Source: a virus. From it: a stretch of DNA of 53,288 nucleotides. Below, one piece after another: positions 7,100 to 13,617 of this stretch; the first letter of the stretch is position 1; every line of letters starts with the position of its first letter. The DNA is taken from positions 1 to 53,288 of the IMG/VR virus record IMGVR_UViG_3300044499_000082; one strand, 5' to 3'. The notes beneath the pieces were generated by a model. It was not told the DNA's origin. It made no database searches and saw only the letters and a list, made by a program, of their open reading frames with translations. Position numbers and translations under genes: made by a program.

Positions 7100-7552
7100 A
7101 TGGAAACAAATAACGGAACGCTCTTGCGGGAAATGGGCAACAAGTTGGCGAATTTTCGGAAGAAATTAGCCGTGGCGAGTGGTTTAAAAAAAATCACTCA
7201 GCCTCAATTTGGACAGATGTTCGGTGGATATACCAAGCGAGAAATCAATTCTTATGAAACCGGAGCCGTCGGCATTCCTGGACGATTGTTTTACCTGATA
7301 TGGAAAAGTGGCAACTCTATTGACGGGATTTTTGGTGAAAGGGATATAGGGGAAAAGGGACGGGATGTGGCACGGGAATTGAGTTATGAACCCCCGGTTA
7401 CTCCATCGGAATTGCTCGATGTTGCACACTCCAAAGGAAGATCGGGAACTTCTAAGGCGTTTGAGGAAGATGAATCTCGCGGACCTCACAGCGCTCAAAA
7501 GGAAGGTTTTGACACTGCTAAACCGGGCGCGGCTAAGAAGCGTCGTTCGTGA
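7100..7552 (+). CDS. XRE-like regulator of the plus-strand island
   Basis: A 150-residue protein. Residues 8-70 resemble an HTH domain with a long first turn (MGNKLANFRKKLAVASGLKK, ITQPQFGQMFGGYTKREINSYETG, then GIPGRLFYLIW), with spacing like short plant- and phage-type XRE regulators. It is the first gene after the palindromic divergent promoter and probably opposes the regulator at 6789-7028. After about residue 105 the composition becomes Gly/Ser/Lys-rich, and another frame (7419-7583) looks more protein-like, so the C-terminus may involve a frameshift. Confidence 0.6.
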   Translation: METNNGTLLREMGNKLANFRKKLAVASGLKKITQPQFGQMFGGYTKREINSYETGAVGIPGRLFYLIWKSGNSIDGIFGERDIGEKGRDVARELSYEPPVTPSELLDVAHSKGRSGTSKAFEEDESRGPHSAQKEGFDTAKPGAAKKRRS

Positions 7553-7583
7553 CAATAAAGCTGACCAAGAAGACGAACGATAA
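7419..7583 (+). CDS. possible small coiled-coil protein or frameshifted C-terminus
   Basis: A 54-residue frame overlaps the end of the preceding regulator in another frame. It starts MLHTPKEDRELLRRLRKMNL and continues as a basic amphipathic helix with regular Leu spacing. The heptad-like pattern is much more protein-like than the overlapped frame. It could be an overlapping gene or the true C-terminus of the regulator reached by a frameshift or through a sequencing indel. No clear ribosome site precedes the ATG. Confidence 0.35.
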   Translation: MLHTPKEDRELLRRLRKMNLADLTALKRKVLTLLNRARLRSVVRDNKADQEDER

Positions 7584-7612
7584 AAATTGTACTACCCAAG
7601 TAGAAACTACTG

Positions 7613-8119
7613 ATGGCCCGACGCCGCAAGCCCATGTCTCTCAAGAAAGCGCAACGCCTCTGTCGGCAGATCAGCGCCGAGCCTGCCGATTTTTCGCGCA
7701 TAGAAGCGGCGCTCGCCTCCCAGTGGTCCACGGTGCCAGCGCCGAGCGACGTGTTTTGGACGGTCGCGAATGAACGGCTATTGCGTTTGGCTCGAGAAGA
7801 AAAATGGCGCGAGCTGTCGACTGTCTATCGGATGATGGCGATGACGCTTTACGACGAAGAACGGCCCTTCGATCATGTATTGAAGGAAGCTCACAACGCC
7901 CAGATTCTCGAATACAAATCAATCTCGAAAACCTCTTATGGCGCGCATTACAAGGGTGTGCGCATTCTTTCAAGGGGTTGCTGCAACGAATGTGATCGGT
8001 TGAACGGAGGAACATATACCTTTGATCAGGCACTTACGGAAGCGACCTTGCCTCATGCGGAGTGCACGCGCGGTTGGTGTAACTGCTCTTGGGAAACGTG
8101 GATATCAAAAGGGAGGTAG
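7613..8119 (+). CDS. Cys/His-rich protein with MuF-tail-like zinc motif
   Basis: A 168-residue protein beginning MARRRKPMSLKKAQRL. The N-terminal two thirds are helical (WSTVPAPSDVFW, LAREEKWRELSTVYRMMA). The C-terminus has the spacing C-x2-C-x2-LNGG, a TLPH motif, then C-x4-C-x-C-x-W. That is the layout of the cysteine-rich end of Mu gpF-type head-morphogenesis domains, and the portal-MuF fusion of this phage (37759-40068) ends similarly. Here it is attached to an unrelated helical part and lies in the regulatory island, so a zinc-binding module reused elsewhere is more likely than a virion role. No enzyme motif seen. Confidence 0.6.
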   Translation: MARRRKPMSLKKAQRLCRQISAEPADFSRIEAALASQWSTVPAPSDVFWTVANERLLRLAREEKWRELSTVYRMMAMTLYDEERPFDHVLKEAHNAQILEYKSISKTSYGAHYKGVRILSRGCCNECDRLNGGTYTFDQALTEATLPHAECTRGWCNCSWETWISKGR

Positions 8120-8216
8120 CTGGCATCTGCTCCCGCGCGGATGATTTTTATCCTCATCCGACAACGCCAAGTCCTCGGCTTGAAAGATTCATACCGCAGT
8201 GATACCTTTGGTGATC

Positions 8217-8456
8217 ATGAAAGTCGCCATTTCCATTCCCAATCCGTTATTCAAGAGCGCGGAGAACCTGGCAAAAAAACTTAACAAGCCCCGCAGCCGG
8301 CTCTATGCCGAGGCGCTGGCCAATTACGTCTGGGCGCAAGATCCGCAGGCGATCACCGATAACCTCAATGAGGTTTATGGCAAGATCGAGTCCGGCGTCG
8401 ACCCCGTCCTTGAACGCTTGCAGGCCGAGACCCTGGACTCCAATGAAACGTGGTGA
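8217..8456 (+). CDS. MazE/RHH-type antitoxin
   Basis: A 79-residue protein starting MKVAISIPNPLFKSAENLAK, a ribbon-helix-helix start (beta strand then helix), followed by LNKPRSRLYAEALANYVW. The acidic C-terminal part would be the toxin-binding tail. It overlaps the MazF-like gene by 14 bases, the standard antitoxin-first order. The ATG at 8217 is preferred over the upstream GTG at 8199 because the RHH strand begins there. The antitoxin probably represses its own promoter in the about 100-bp gap upstream. Confidence 0.8.
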   Translation: MKVAISIPNPLFKSAENLAKKLNKPRSRLYAEALANYVWAQDPQAITDNLNEVYGKIESGVDPVLERLQAETLDSNETW

Positions 8457-8787
8457 GATCTGGTGGGGATCGCTGCCCGAGCCTGATGGCTCGGGCCCTG
8501 GCCTGCGCCGTCCCGTGCTCATCGTGCAGTCCAATCCGTTCAATGACAGCGCGATCGCGACCGTGATCATCGCCATCATCACGTCCAATATTTCGCTCGC
8601 CCGGGCGCGCGGCAACGTGCGCATCAGCCGCGCACAATCGGGTTTGCCAAAATTATCGGTCGTCAACGTGTCGCAGCTGTACACCGTGGATAAATGCCGT
8701 CTGACCGGGTGCGTGAAAGCGCTTCCTCCGCAGCTCATGCAGCGAGTGGACGAAGGAGTGAAGCTGGTATTGGGTCTAGCGGTTTGA
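8443..8787 (+). CDS. MazF/PemK-family mRNA interferase toxin
   Basis: A 114-residue protein starting MKRGEIWWGSLPEPDGSGPG, the MazF signature (RGEIWW, then LRRPVLIVQ). SNPFNDSAIATVIIAIITSN and the late QLYTVDKCRL segment follow in family order. MazF toxins cleave mRNA and are neutralised by the cognate antitoxin, here the overlapping upstream gene. Length is normal for the family (about 110). On a phage the pair could stabilise the lysogen or provide abortive defence against competitors. A longer in-frame extension upstream lies inside the antitoxin gene and is not used. Confidence 0.9.
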   Translation: MKRGEIWWGSLPEPDGSGPGLRRPVLIVQSNPFNDSAIATVIIAIITSNISLARARGNVRISRAQSGLPKLSVVNVSQLYTVDKCRLTGCVKALPPQLMQRVDEGVKLVLGLAV

Positions 8788-8800
8788 GTGTCGATGACTC

Positions 8801-9202
8801 ATGGCGCTCAGAAAATATCACGACGAGGGGATCGGCCGGCGCATCCGCGAGATACGAAACTCGATAGGTCTGTCCCAGGAGGAGTTCGGCAAAGCCGCCG
8901 GCAAATACTCCCAGGATACGGTGGCCAAGTGGGAGGCCGGGCAGATCCCGCCGGCCCTGGTGCTGAAAAAGATCGCGGCGCTGGCCGAACCGGCCGCCAG
9001 TGTCGACTGGCTGCTCGATGCCGGCGCGGAGCTGGATGAAGAAACGATCGTCAAATACGCCACGGCGCCGCAAGCCGCGCTGCTCAAAAAAGTCCTCGAG
9101 CTTGCCCGCGATCAGGACGCCGTTGCGCTCCTTGTCCGCCAGATCGATCTTGCCGGCGAAGTCATCGAGGCCCGCAAGCGCAAACGCCGTCATAAACCGT
9201 AG
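8801..9202 (+). CDS. XRE-family HTH regulator
   Basis: A 133-residue protein with an N-terminal HTH (IGRRIREIRNSIGLSQEEFG, KYSQDTVAKWEAGQIPP) followed by a helical C-terminal half and a basic end (EARKRKRRHKP). It starts 14 bases after the MazF-like stop and belongs to the same plus-strand unit. It may regulate the toxin-antitoxin region or the switch upstream. The C-terminal part resembles no peptidase-type repressor domain I recognise. Confidence 0.8.
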   Translation: MALRKYHDEGIGRRIREIRNSIGLSQEEFGKAAGKYSQDTVAKWEAGQIPPALVLKKIAALAEPAASVDWLLDAGAELDEETIVKYATAPQAALLKKVLELARDQDAVALLVRQIDLAGEVIEARKRKRRHKP

Positions 9203-9254
9203 GGGCGGACCTGCGTGTCCGCCCGTTCCGAGCGCGTTAATCTGCGGCCTCCCC

Positions 9255-9830
9255 ATGGCCAAGGGCCGGGCGCTGCGCCGCCGCGGCGAATACCACGTCT
9301 ACTGCGCCATGATGGAGGACCGGGCCTGGAACCGGTCGCTGACTGCTCTCTACGACACGCGATCTTATGAGGCCGGCCTCCAGGGCGCGCGGGATCTCGC
9401 CGCGCTCACGGAGAAATTCAAACGGAGACTTCAGGGCAGGCGTTACGAGCGCAACCTGATCCGGATCGCGTTGCTCGAACTCACCTGTCTGGATCGCCTG
9501 GACTGGCTGAGAGAATATCTGGATGTCTGGGAGCAATGGCGGCGCCGGCCGCTGGCGCTTTATTACCATCTCACGCGGCGGAACCGTCCGCGCATCGCCC
9601 CTTTCGTCCTTGGCGAAACGAAGGCGCATCTGTCGGCAGACGACGGTGGACGGCCGACGGTCGTCAGTCATCGGTCGTCGGTCGTTGAGGTGCATTTCCT
9701 CTATTTGACCTGGGCAAGAAAAGAATTGATCGAGGCAAAGCTCGGGAGGAATTTCCGTGGACACGCCAGGCAGGAAGATCTCACTGACGAAGAGATGCGG
9801 GAGAGGCTTTCGCGCCGCGCCGCCGGCTAG
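9255..9830 (+). CDS. hypothetical helical protein
   Basis: A 191-residue protein from ATG 9255. An upstream extension reads out of frame through the preceding HTH gene and is excluded. Residues 1-120 are strongly helical and Arg/Leu/Trp-rich (MAKGRALRRRGEYHVYC, RRPLALYYHLTRRNRP). A short low-complexity DNA tract of repeated CGGTCGTCGG-type units interrupts the reading around 9640-9690. The C-terminal LTDEEMRERLSRRAAG is basic. It ends four bases inside the convergent minus-strand gene. No family recognised. Confidence 0.5.
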   Translation: MAKGRALRRRGEYHVYCAMMEDRAWNRSLTALYDTRSYEAGLQGARDLAALTEKFKRRLQGRRYERNLIRIALLELTCLDRLDWLREYLDVWEQWRRRPLALYYHLTRRNRPRIAPFVLGETKAHLSADDGGRPTVVSHRSSVVEVHFLYLTWARKELIEAKLGRNFRGHARQEDLTDEEMRERLSRRAAG

Positions 9831-10117
9831 ACGGTCGGATGATCCGGGAACAAATACCCCTGCGCGAACAGCCCCTGCTCCAGCCCGCGCGCCCGCCGCG
9901 TATTGTAGAACCAGCCGTCGATATCGACAACACAATCCACCCGATCCTTGCGTTCACTATCGTAGACCATAGCTCTCAGATCGCCGAGCGTGATCGGGCG
10001 CAGCGCGAGGGAAATAGATTGGAGGCGGCGGGAAAGCTTGTCGCGAGTGTCGACGTACCAGATCTCCTTGGTGCGGGCGTCGTAGGCGCAGACCACGTAT
10101 AGTTTCGACTCGCTCAT
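9827..10117 (-). CDS. hypothetical protein
   Basis: A 96-residue protein from ATG 10117. It alternates strands and helices (KLYVVCAYDARTKEIWYVDT, DRVDCVVDIDGWFYNT) and has an aromatic C-terminus. It converges on the plus-strand gene ending at 9830. No catalytic motif or family is recognised. It stands alone, with 108 bases to its upstream neighbour. Confidence 0.55.
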   Translation of the reverse strand: MSESKLYVVCAYDARTKEIWYVDTRDKLSRRLQSISLALRPITLGDLRAMVYDSERKDRVDCVVDIDGWFYNTRRARGLEQGLFAQGYLFPDHPTV

Positions 10118-10225
10118 ATTTGACTTCTATATCACTCCGATATGGAATCGTCAAGCGACGCCGTGACGGCGTAGCCCGGAACGCAGCTATCAATAAGTGT
10201 CGATCTGATGGGACGGATTGGCGGA

Positions 10226-10456
10226 TCAGGGAAAAAACTTCATCAGCGCGAACAGCACGCCGACTTGAGCGATCAGCATGGTGGCGATGCGCCAGGTCAA
10301 ACGGATCTCCATATCCTTGAGATCGTTCTTCGTGGCGATATCGCCGCTCTCCAGTTCTTCGTTCAGAGCAATGACCATCTGATCGGCTTTCCCCGATTCC
10401 AGTCCAGTCTCGCGCCACTTCCGGGCGAGCTTCAGAGTATCGCGAATCATGGTCAT
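10226..10456 (-). CDS. small coiled-coil membrane protein (DUF1640-like)
   Basis: A 76-residue protein from ATG 10456 behind a GGGGAA ribosome site. The middle (ATKNDLKDMEIRLTWR) is the coiled-coil segment found before the membrane anchor of DUF1640-type proteins. The end (IATMLIAQVGVLFALMKFFP) is one transmembrane helix. The family role is unclear. It could equally be a phage membrane accessory. It faces away from the plus-strand gene at 10566, with an inverted repeat between them. Confidence 0.65.
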   Translation of the reverse strand: MTMIRDTLKLARKWRETGLESGKADQMVIALNEELESGDIATKNDLKDMEIRLTWRIATMLIAQVGVLFALMKFFP

Positions 10457-10501
10457 AAATTCCCCTTCAGTGTAAATTCGTTCCTACGACAATTCAAGGA
10501 T

Positions 10502-10549
10502 CAAGTCCACCGCGGCCGGCGCGCGATTGTGTATCCTATGGTGGACTTG
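10502..10549. promoter_or_regulatory. spaced 10-bp inverted repeat in divergent intergenic region
   Basis: CAAGTCCACC at 10502-10511 and GGTGGACTTG at 10540-10549 are perfect inverted arms 28 bp apart, lying between divergent starts at 10456 and 10566. The spacing suits paired operator half-sites or an RNA stem with a long loop. Confidence 0.5.
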
Positions 10550-10565
10550 TCTATTGCTTTCCTAT

Positions 10566-10922
10566 ATGAAAACAGGCGTCATGCCGGTCGATCAGAGCGT
10601 GCTCATCTCGCTGCAGCATAAGAAGCGCCAGGGACGCGCGCTCAAGATCGTGAAGTCGTGCAGCTTGCCCGTGCGCGGCTTCGCGCTGGACGAAGTCTTC
10701 GACCGCCTTCAGCAAACCTTCGAAGCCGAACTGCACAATCGCGCCGCTGCCGGGATCTATGAGCGGCCGAAGGAGCAGGTTCTCGCCCAGGTCCAGCACT
10801 TCACTCGCAACGGCGCCGCCGGCACGCTCAAATATGCCGGCTCGCACTCGATGACGATCGCTCATATCGACCTCGCCAAAGCGCTCAAGCGGATCAAAGC
10901 CGCGTTCGGCGCGGGGAAATAA
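10566..10922 (+). CDS. hypothetical protein
   Basis: A 118-residue protein; ATG 10566 or 10581 is possible, the latter behind AGGCG. Segments include LISLQHKKRQGRALKIVKSC, then FALDEVFDRLQQTFEAELHN and a C-terminal helix LAKALKRIKAAFGAGK. Mixed alpha/beta, no recognised motif. It is the only plus-strand gene between 9.8 and 40.8 kb, convergent with the DUF2130 gene eight bases away, which suggests separate regulation. Confidence 0.5.
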   Translation: MKTGVMPVDQSVLISLQHKKRQGRALKIVKSCSLPVRGFALDEVFDRLQQTFEAELHNRAAAGIYERPKEQVLAQVQHFTRNGAAGTLKYAGSHSMTIAHIDLAKALKRIKAAFGAGK

Positions 10923-10929
10923 CCGGCGA

Positions 10930-12141
10930 TTAATTATCGCCTTCGCGCGCATCCTTCACCACATCCGGCAGCGCCAGGAATTCCATCCCTTCGATCTCCT
11001 GGAGCGTCTTGCCGGCGATCCCCTGCAGGTCGCCGTACATGCCGACGGTCGCCATCATCACCCGGTCAATCTGCTCGTCGCGCTTGGCCCATTGCTTCAT
11101 GATCGCTTTCCGCTCGCGGTCGAGATCCTCCTTCATCGAGGTGAACGCCTCGACGATCGCCTGCACGCGCTGGCGAAAGCGCGGGCCGGTGAGATAGCCG
11201 TAGACCATTTCCATTTTCGTCTGTTGGCCTTCGGACGATTGCCGCGCGGCGGCAAGCTCGATGAGGCTCTGGCGCAATGTCATAGCCACGGCCAGGGCGG
11301 TGCGCGAATGGGTCACATAAACGCCGTCGATCAGATCGAACGTGTCTATTTCCTTCGGCAACGCCTGGCTGACAATGACCGCGATCTCCGCCTTCGCCGC
11401 GCGTTGATCGGCGCGGAGCTTGGGCAGCCAGTCGTCATTCCAGTGCTTGGTCCGTTTGGACTCCCAGACGATCGTGCCGCAGGCCTGGCCGAAGGGGCCC
11501 ATCACGCGCTGCGAGATGTCGGCGCCGAACTCTCCCTTACCCACCGGTGTGATCTCATCCTGGGGAAAGCGCGCGCGCAGCGTAGCTTCCAGTTCCAGTT
11601 CCTGGACTTCACCCTGGAGCTGCTGGGATCCCTGTTCCGCGCGGCGCTTCAAGTCCTCGATCTGGCTTTGCATGGCCGTGATCGTGTGCTCTTTTTCCAG
11701 GACCTTGAGCTTCATCTCCTCCTCGGCGTCCCGTTTCGCCCGGTCGCGCGCTGCGCCGATATCCGACTGCACCCGTTTTTCGATCGTTAGCTCCAGCTCG
11801 CGGCGGGCATCATCGAGATCGCGCTCCTTGCGCAGCATCTCGGCCTGCTGTTTCTGCGCTTCGGCGAGCTTGGCCTCCCGCTCCTGAAGGAGCCGGCGGA
11901 GTTCGGCGGCATCTTGTTTTTGCCGCTGGAGATCATCGTCGACTATTTGTCTGGCTCTGGCGCCGGCCTCGGCCTCGATCCTCTTGGTCTCTTGCTCGAG
12001 CTTGCGCGCGGCCTCCTGGTCTTTTTGCTGCATGCGCGATTCGAAATCGCGCCGCACGGCATCGATCATCGGCGCGGCGAGGGACTCTGTCAGTTTGATT
12101 TCCGTCTTGCATTTCGGACAGACGATCGTCGGTTCAGCCAT
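10930..12141 (-). CDS. DUF2130 protein (zinc ribbon, coiled coil, nuclease-like C-domain)
   Basis: A 403-residue protein. CPKCKTEI at residues 8-15 is half a zinc ribbon. Residues about 40-190 are continuous charged coiled coil. The C-terminal domain contains GEFGADISQRVMG and GTIVWESKRTKHWNDDWLPK, then DFESR-type acidic and lysine pairs that in DUF2130 proteins suggest a restriction-endonuclease-like fold, reminiscent of RmuC. DUF2130 is usually chromosomal, sometimes in mobile elements; its role is undefined, with DNA repair or defence proposed. Length fits the family. A six-bp hairpin overlaps its stop codon. It lies between the regulatory island and a set of tiny genes. Confidence 0.8.
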   Translation of the reverse strand: MAEPTIVCPKCKTEIKLTESLAAPMIDAVRRDFESRMQQKDQEAARKLEQETKRIEAEAGARARQIVDDDLQRQKQDAAELRRLLQEREAKLAEAQKQQAEMLRKERDLDDARRELELTIEKRVQSDIGAARDRAKRDAEEEMKLKVLEKEHTITAMQSQIEDLKRRAEQGSQQLQGEVQELELEATLRARFPQDEITPVGKGEFGADISQRVMGPFGQACGTIVWESKRTKHWNDDWLPKLRADQRAAKAEIAVIVSQALPKEIDTFDLIDGVYVTHSRTALAVAMTLRQSLIELAAARQSSEGQQTKMEMVYGYLTGPRFRQRVQAIVEAFTSMKEDLDRERKAIMKQWAKRDEQIDRVMMATVGMYGDLQGIAGKTLQEIEGMEFLALPDVVKDAREGDN

Positions 12142-12186
12142 GTCAATTTCTCCTTTTCGCGTTGGGAATGTTTATTGCGCTAACTC

Positions 12187-12209
12187 CCCGGTCCGGAGTC
12201 CGGACCGGG
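12187..12209. promoter_or_regulatory. 23-bp perfect GC palindrome
   Basis: CCCGGTCCGGA and TCCGGACCGGG are perfect 11-bp arms around a single G. The site lies 46-68 bases upstream of the DUF2130 start in a 191-base intergenic region, with no T-run on either side. A protein-binding operator is more likely than a terminator. Confidence 0.55.
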
Positions 12210-12332
12210 CCGGGGATGCGGGATCTCAGGAGCGGCCGGGAGGCGCCGGGCACAATGAATTGCGCCCTTACCGTGGGCCTGACACGAAGCGCGTGCCCCG
12301 CGGCCGCGTCCATGATCCCTGGCAAATGGTAA

Positions 12333-12431
12333 CTAGCCGTCGCAGATCTCGATCAGCGCATAGAGCAAGACGCCAAAGCTAATGAAGATCCCGATTGCCT
12401 GCATCAGTCCTGTTGGATCAACGTAGATCAT
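12333..12431 (-). CDS. 32-residue membrane peptide
   Basis: ATG at 12431 is preceded by AAGGAG seven bases upstream. The frame encodes MIYVDPTGLMQAIGIFISFG followed by VLLYALIEICDG and TAG. It is one hydrophobic helix with a short polar N-terminus. The good ribosome site and clean composition support a real micro-protein. Phage micro-peptides of this type can act as antiholins or membrane modulators, but nothing here shows which. Confidence 0.55.
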   Translation of the reverse strand: MIYVDPTGLMQAIGIFISFGVLLYALIEICDG

Positions 12432-12445
12432 GTTCGTTCTCCTTT

Positions 12446-12682
12446 TCACGCGGCATTCTTGGCCGCTTCCTCGATCCTCGCCAGCGCGCTGAGCGCGTCG
12501 CTGAGCACGTCCTCGGCCAGGCGCAGATGATCGAGCTGGGTCTTGAGCGCGACGAGCTCATGATAGGCGGCCACGGTCGGCCCGCCTTTGAGCAGCTCGC
12601 GCTTGCAGCGCTCCATCGATGCGCGCCGCGTCTCGATAGCTGCGATCAGTTGTTCGAGACCGTCCGCAATGTCCGGCGTCAT
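12446..12682 (-). CDS. small helical hypothetical protein
   Basis: A 78-residue protein from ATG 12682 behind AAGGAGG. It begins MTPDIADGLEQLIAAIETRR and is almost entirely charged helix with coiled-coil periodicity. Its start overlaps the stop of the upstream gene by four bases. The GTGGAGTA stem-loop copy 2 ends a few bases before its SD and may modulate translation. No family recognised. Confidence 0.6.
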   Translation of the reverse strand: MTPDIADGLEQLIAAIETRRASMERCKRELLKGGPTVAAYHELVALKTQLDHLRLAEDVLSDALSALARIEEAAKNAA

Positions 12683-12882
12683 GATGCCTCCTTGCCCCGT
12701 GGAGTTGAGGCCCATACTCCATGGGGCGCGCCCGGTTGCAAAGAAGCGAAGGGATCGAGCACGACGATCAAACCGGCGGGCTTCTTCGTCTCGATCAATC
12801 TCAACAGATACTCGGCGCAGGCCTTCTCGGCCGCGCGCTTGAGCGACTCGATCTTCTTCAGTTCGGCTAACGTGTTTTCCAT
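12679..12882 (-). CDS. small helical hypothetical protein ending in a stem-loop
   Basis: A 67-residue protein from ATG 12882, eight bases after AGGGG. The helical first half (MENTLAELKKIESLKRAAEK) is followed by GLIVVLDPFASLQPGAPHGV. The last residues are encoded by the GTGGAGTA stem-loop and look acquired with it. An ATG two codons upstream is also possible. Function unknown. It is coupled to its downstream neighbour by a four-base overlap. Confidence 0.5.
   Translation of the reverse strand: MENTLAELKKIESLKRAAEKACAEYLLRLIETKKPAGLIVVLDPFASLQPGAPHGVWASTPRGKEAS
12694..12727 (-). repeat. GTGGAGTA-type stem-loop, copy 2
   Basis: A 34-base imperfect inverted repeat. Plus-strand arms are GCCCCGTGGAGT and ACTCCATGGGGC around a ten-base middle containing GGCCC. 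On the minus strand it lies inside the 3' end of the gene at 12679-12882 and directly before AAGGAGG of the next gene. Confidence 0.65.
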
Positions 12883-12907
12883 GATCATTCCCCTTTTAAT
12901 TTTTTCG

Positions 12908-13138
12908 TTAAGCAGCAATTTCGGCTTCCGCGTTGTAGTCGGCGACGTAGAGTGTGTGGCCCTGGCCGGCGCGGGCGCAGTGGTCGTACTCGGACGCGCG
13001 CGCGTGGTACCAGTCGTCGCCGATCCAGACGATCTCGCCGTCGCAGATCCCGCAGGTCGGGATCTTCAAGACCGCCGCGGCCCCGTACACGTGGATTTCG
13101 TGAGCGGCTTGATTCTGGTTTCTGGTTTTCGTTTTCAT
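12908..13138 (-). CDS. small protein with Cys pairs, under repressor control
   Basis: A 76-residue protein from ATG 13138 behind AGGAGA. It begins MKTKTRNQNQAAHEIHVYGA, then has CGICDGEIVWIGDDWYHA and DHCARAGQGH, a possible single zinc site (two Cys pairs with His). The palindrome at 13154-13172 lies immediately before its ribosome site and matches the operator upstream of the XRE gene, so this gene is probably repressed by it. Function unknown. Confidence 0.6.
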   Translation of the reverse strand: MKTKTRNQNQAAHEIHVYGAAAVLKIPTCGICDGEIVWIGDDWYHARASEYDHCARAGQGHTLYVADYNAEAEIAA

Positions 13139-13153
13139 CTGGTTTCTCCTTTG

Positions 13154-13172
13154 TGTAGGTCAATGACCTACA
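13154..13172. promoter_or_regulatory. operator palindrome 1 of the small XRE repressor
   Basis: TGTAGGTCA and TGACCTACA are perfect 9-bp arms around one base. The same core, TAGGTCA/TGACCTA, occurs at 13377-13395. Together they flank the XRE gene at 13195-13368. Confidence 0.75.
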
Positions 13173-13194
13173 GTTGAGACAAAAAATTTTCAGC

Positions 13195-13368
13195 CTACTT
13201 ATTTTCGCGTTCGATTTCTCTGAGCGCGAGATCTAAGAATTCTGGGATGCGGCGCTTATCACGTTCCCAGTTGCTCACTGTCATCACATCAACCTTCAAT
13301 CGTTTCGCCAATTCCGCCTGAGTCATTTCCAGTTTCTCCCGCCACCTCTTCAACTCCTCTCCAACCAT
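13195..13368 (-). CDS. compact XRE-family repressor
   Basis: A 57-residue protein starting MVGEELKRWREKLEMTQAEL, a minimal XRE helix-turn-helix (AKRLKVDVMTVSNWERDKRR). ATG 13368 is preferred because the upstream ATG at 13386 lies inside the operator palindrome; neither has an SD sequence, so leaderless translation is possible. Matching palindromes sit before this gene and before the next gene downstream, so autoregulation plus control of 12908-13138 is a direct inference from the sequence. Confidence 0.8.
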   Translation of the reverse strand: MVGEELKRWREKLEMTQAELAKRLKVDVMTVSNWERDKRRIPEFLDLALREIERENK

Positions 13369-13376
13369 GACGCTAA

Positions 13377-13395
13377 TATAGGTCATTGACCTATA
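13377..13395. promoter_or_regulatory. operator palindrome 2 of the small XRE repressor
   Basis: TATAGGTCA and TGACCTATA are perfect 9-bp arms around one base, nine bases upstream of the XRE gene start. They share the TAGGTCA core with the site at 13154-13172. Confidence 0.75.
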
Positions 13396-13583
13396 AGAGT
13401 CAACCCCCCTGCAATCTATTTTCGATAATTCTTTTACCGGGCGGGCCCCTCGGCCCATCCCCCGCCAGATAGGGGGTCCTGCTGGCCGGGATAGGGGCGC
13501 CCTGGCCTTTATCGGCCTCGGTCAAGGGGACGGTAGCCGTATCCCGCAGGCACCGAATCAGGCCATCCAGGGAAGTTTATCGC

Positions 13584-13617
13584 GCCCCGTGGAGTAACGG
13601 GCCTGTACTCCACAGGG
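13584..13617 (-). repeat. GTGGAGTA-type stem-loop, copy 3
   Basis: A 34-base inverted repeat with plus-strand arms GCCCCGTGGAGTA and TACTCCACAGGG around a nine-base middle containing GGGCC. It begins directly after the stop codon of the gene at 13618-14643 in transcription order. The 200-odd bases from here to the XRE operator hold GC-rich sequence in which I see no gene. Confidence 0.65.

Noticed and set aside
12143-12325. 60-residue minus-strand frame upstream of DUF2130
   Set aside because: Arg/Pro-rich, no ribosome site, and it runs through the GC palindrome. A 32-residue gene with a good SD lies just upstream instead.
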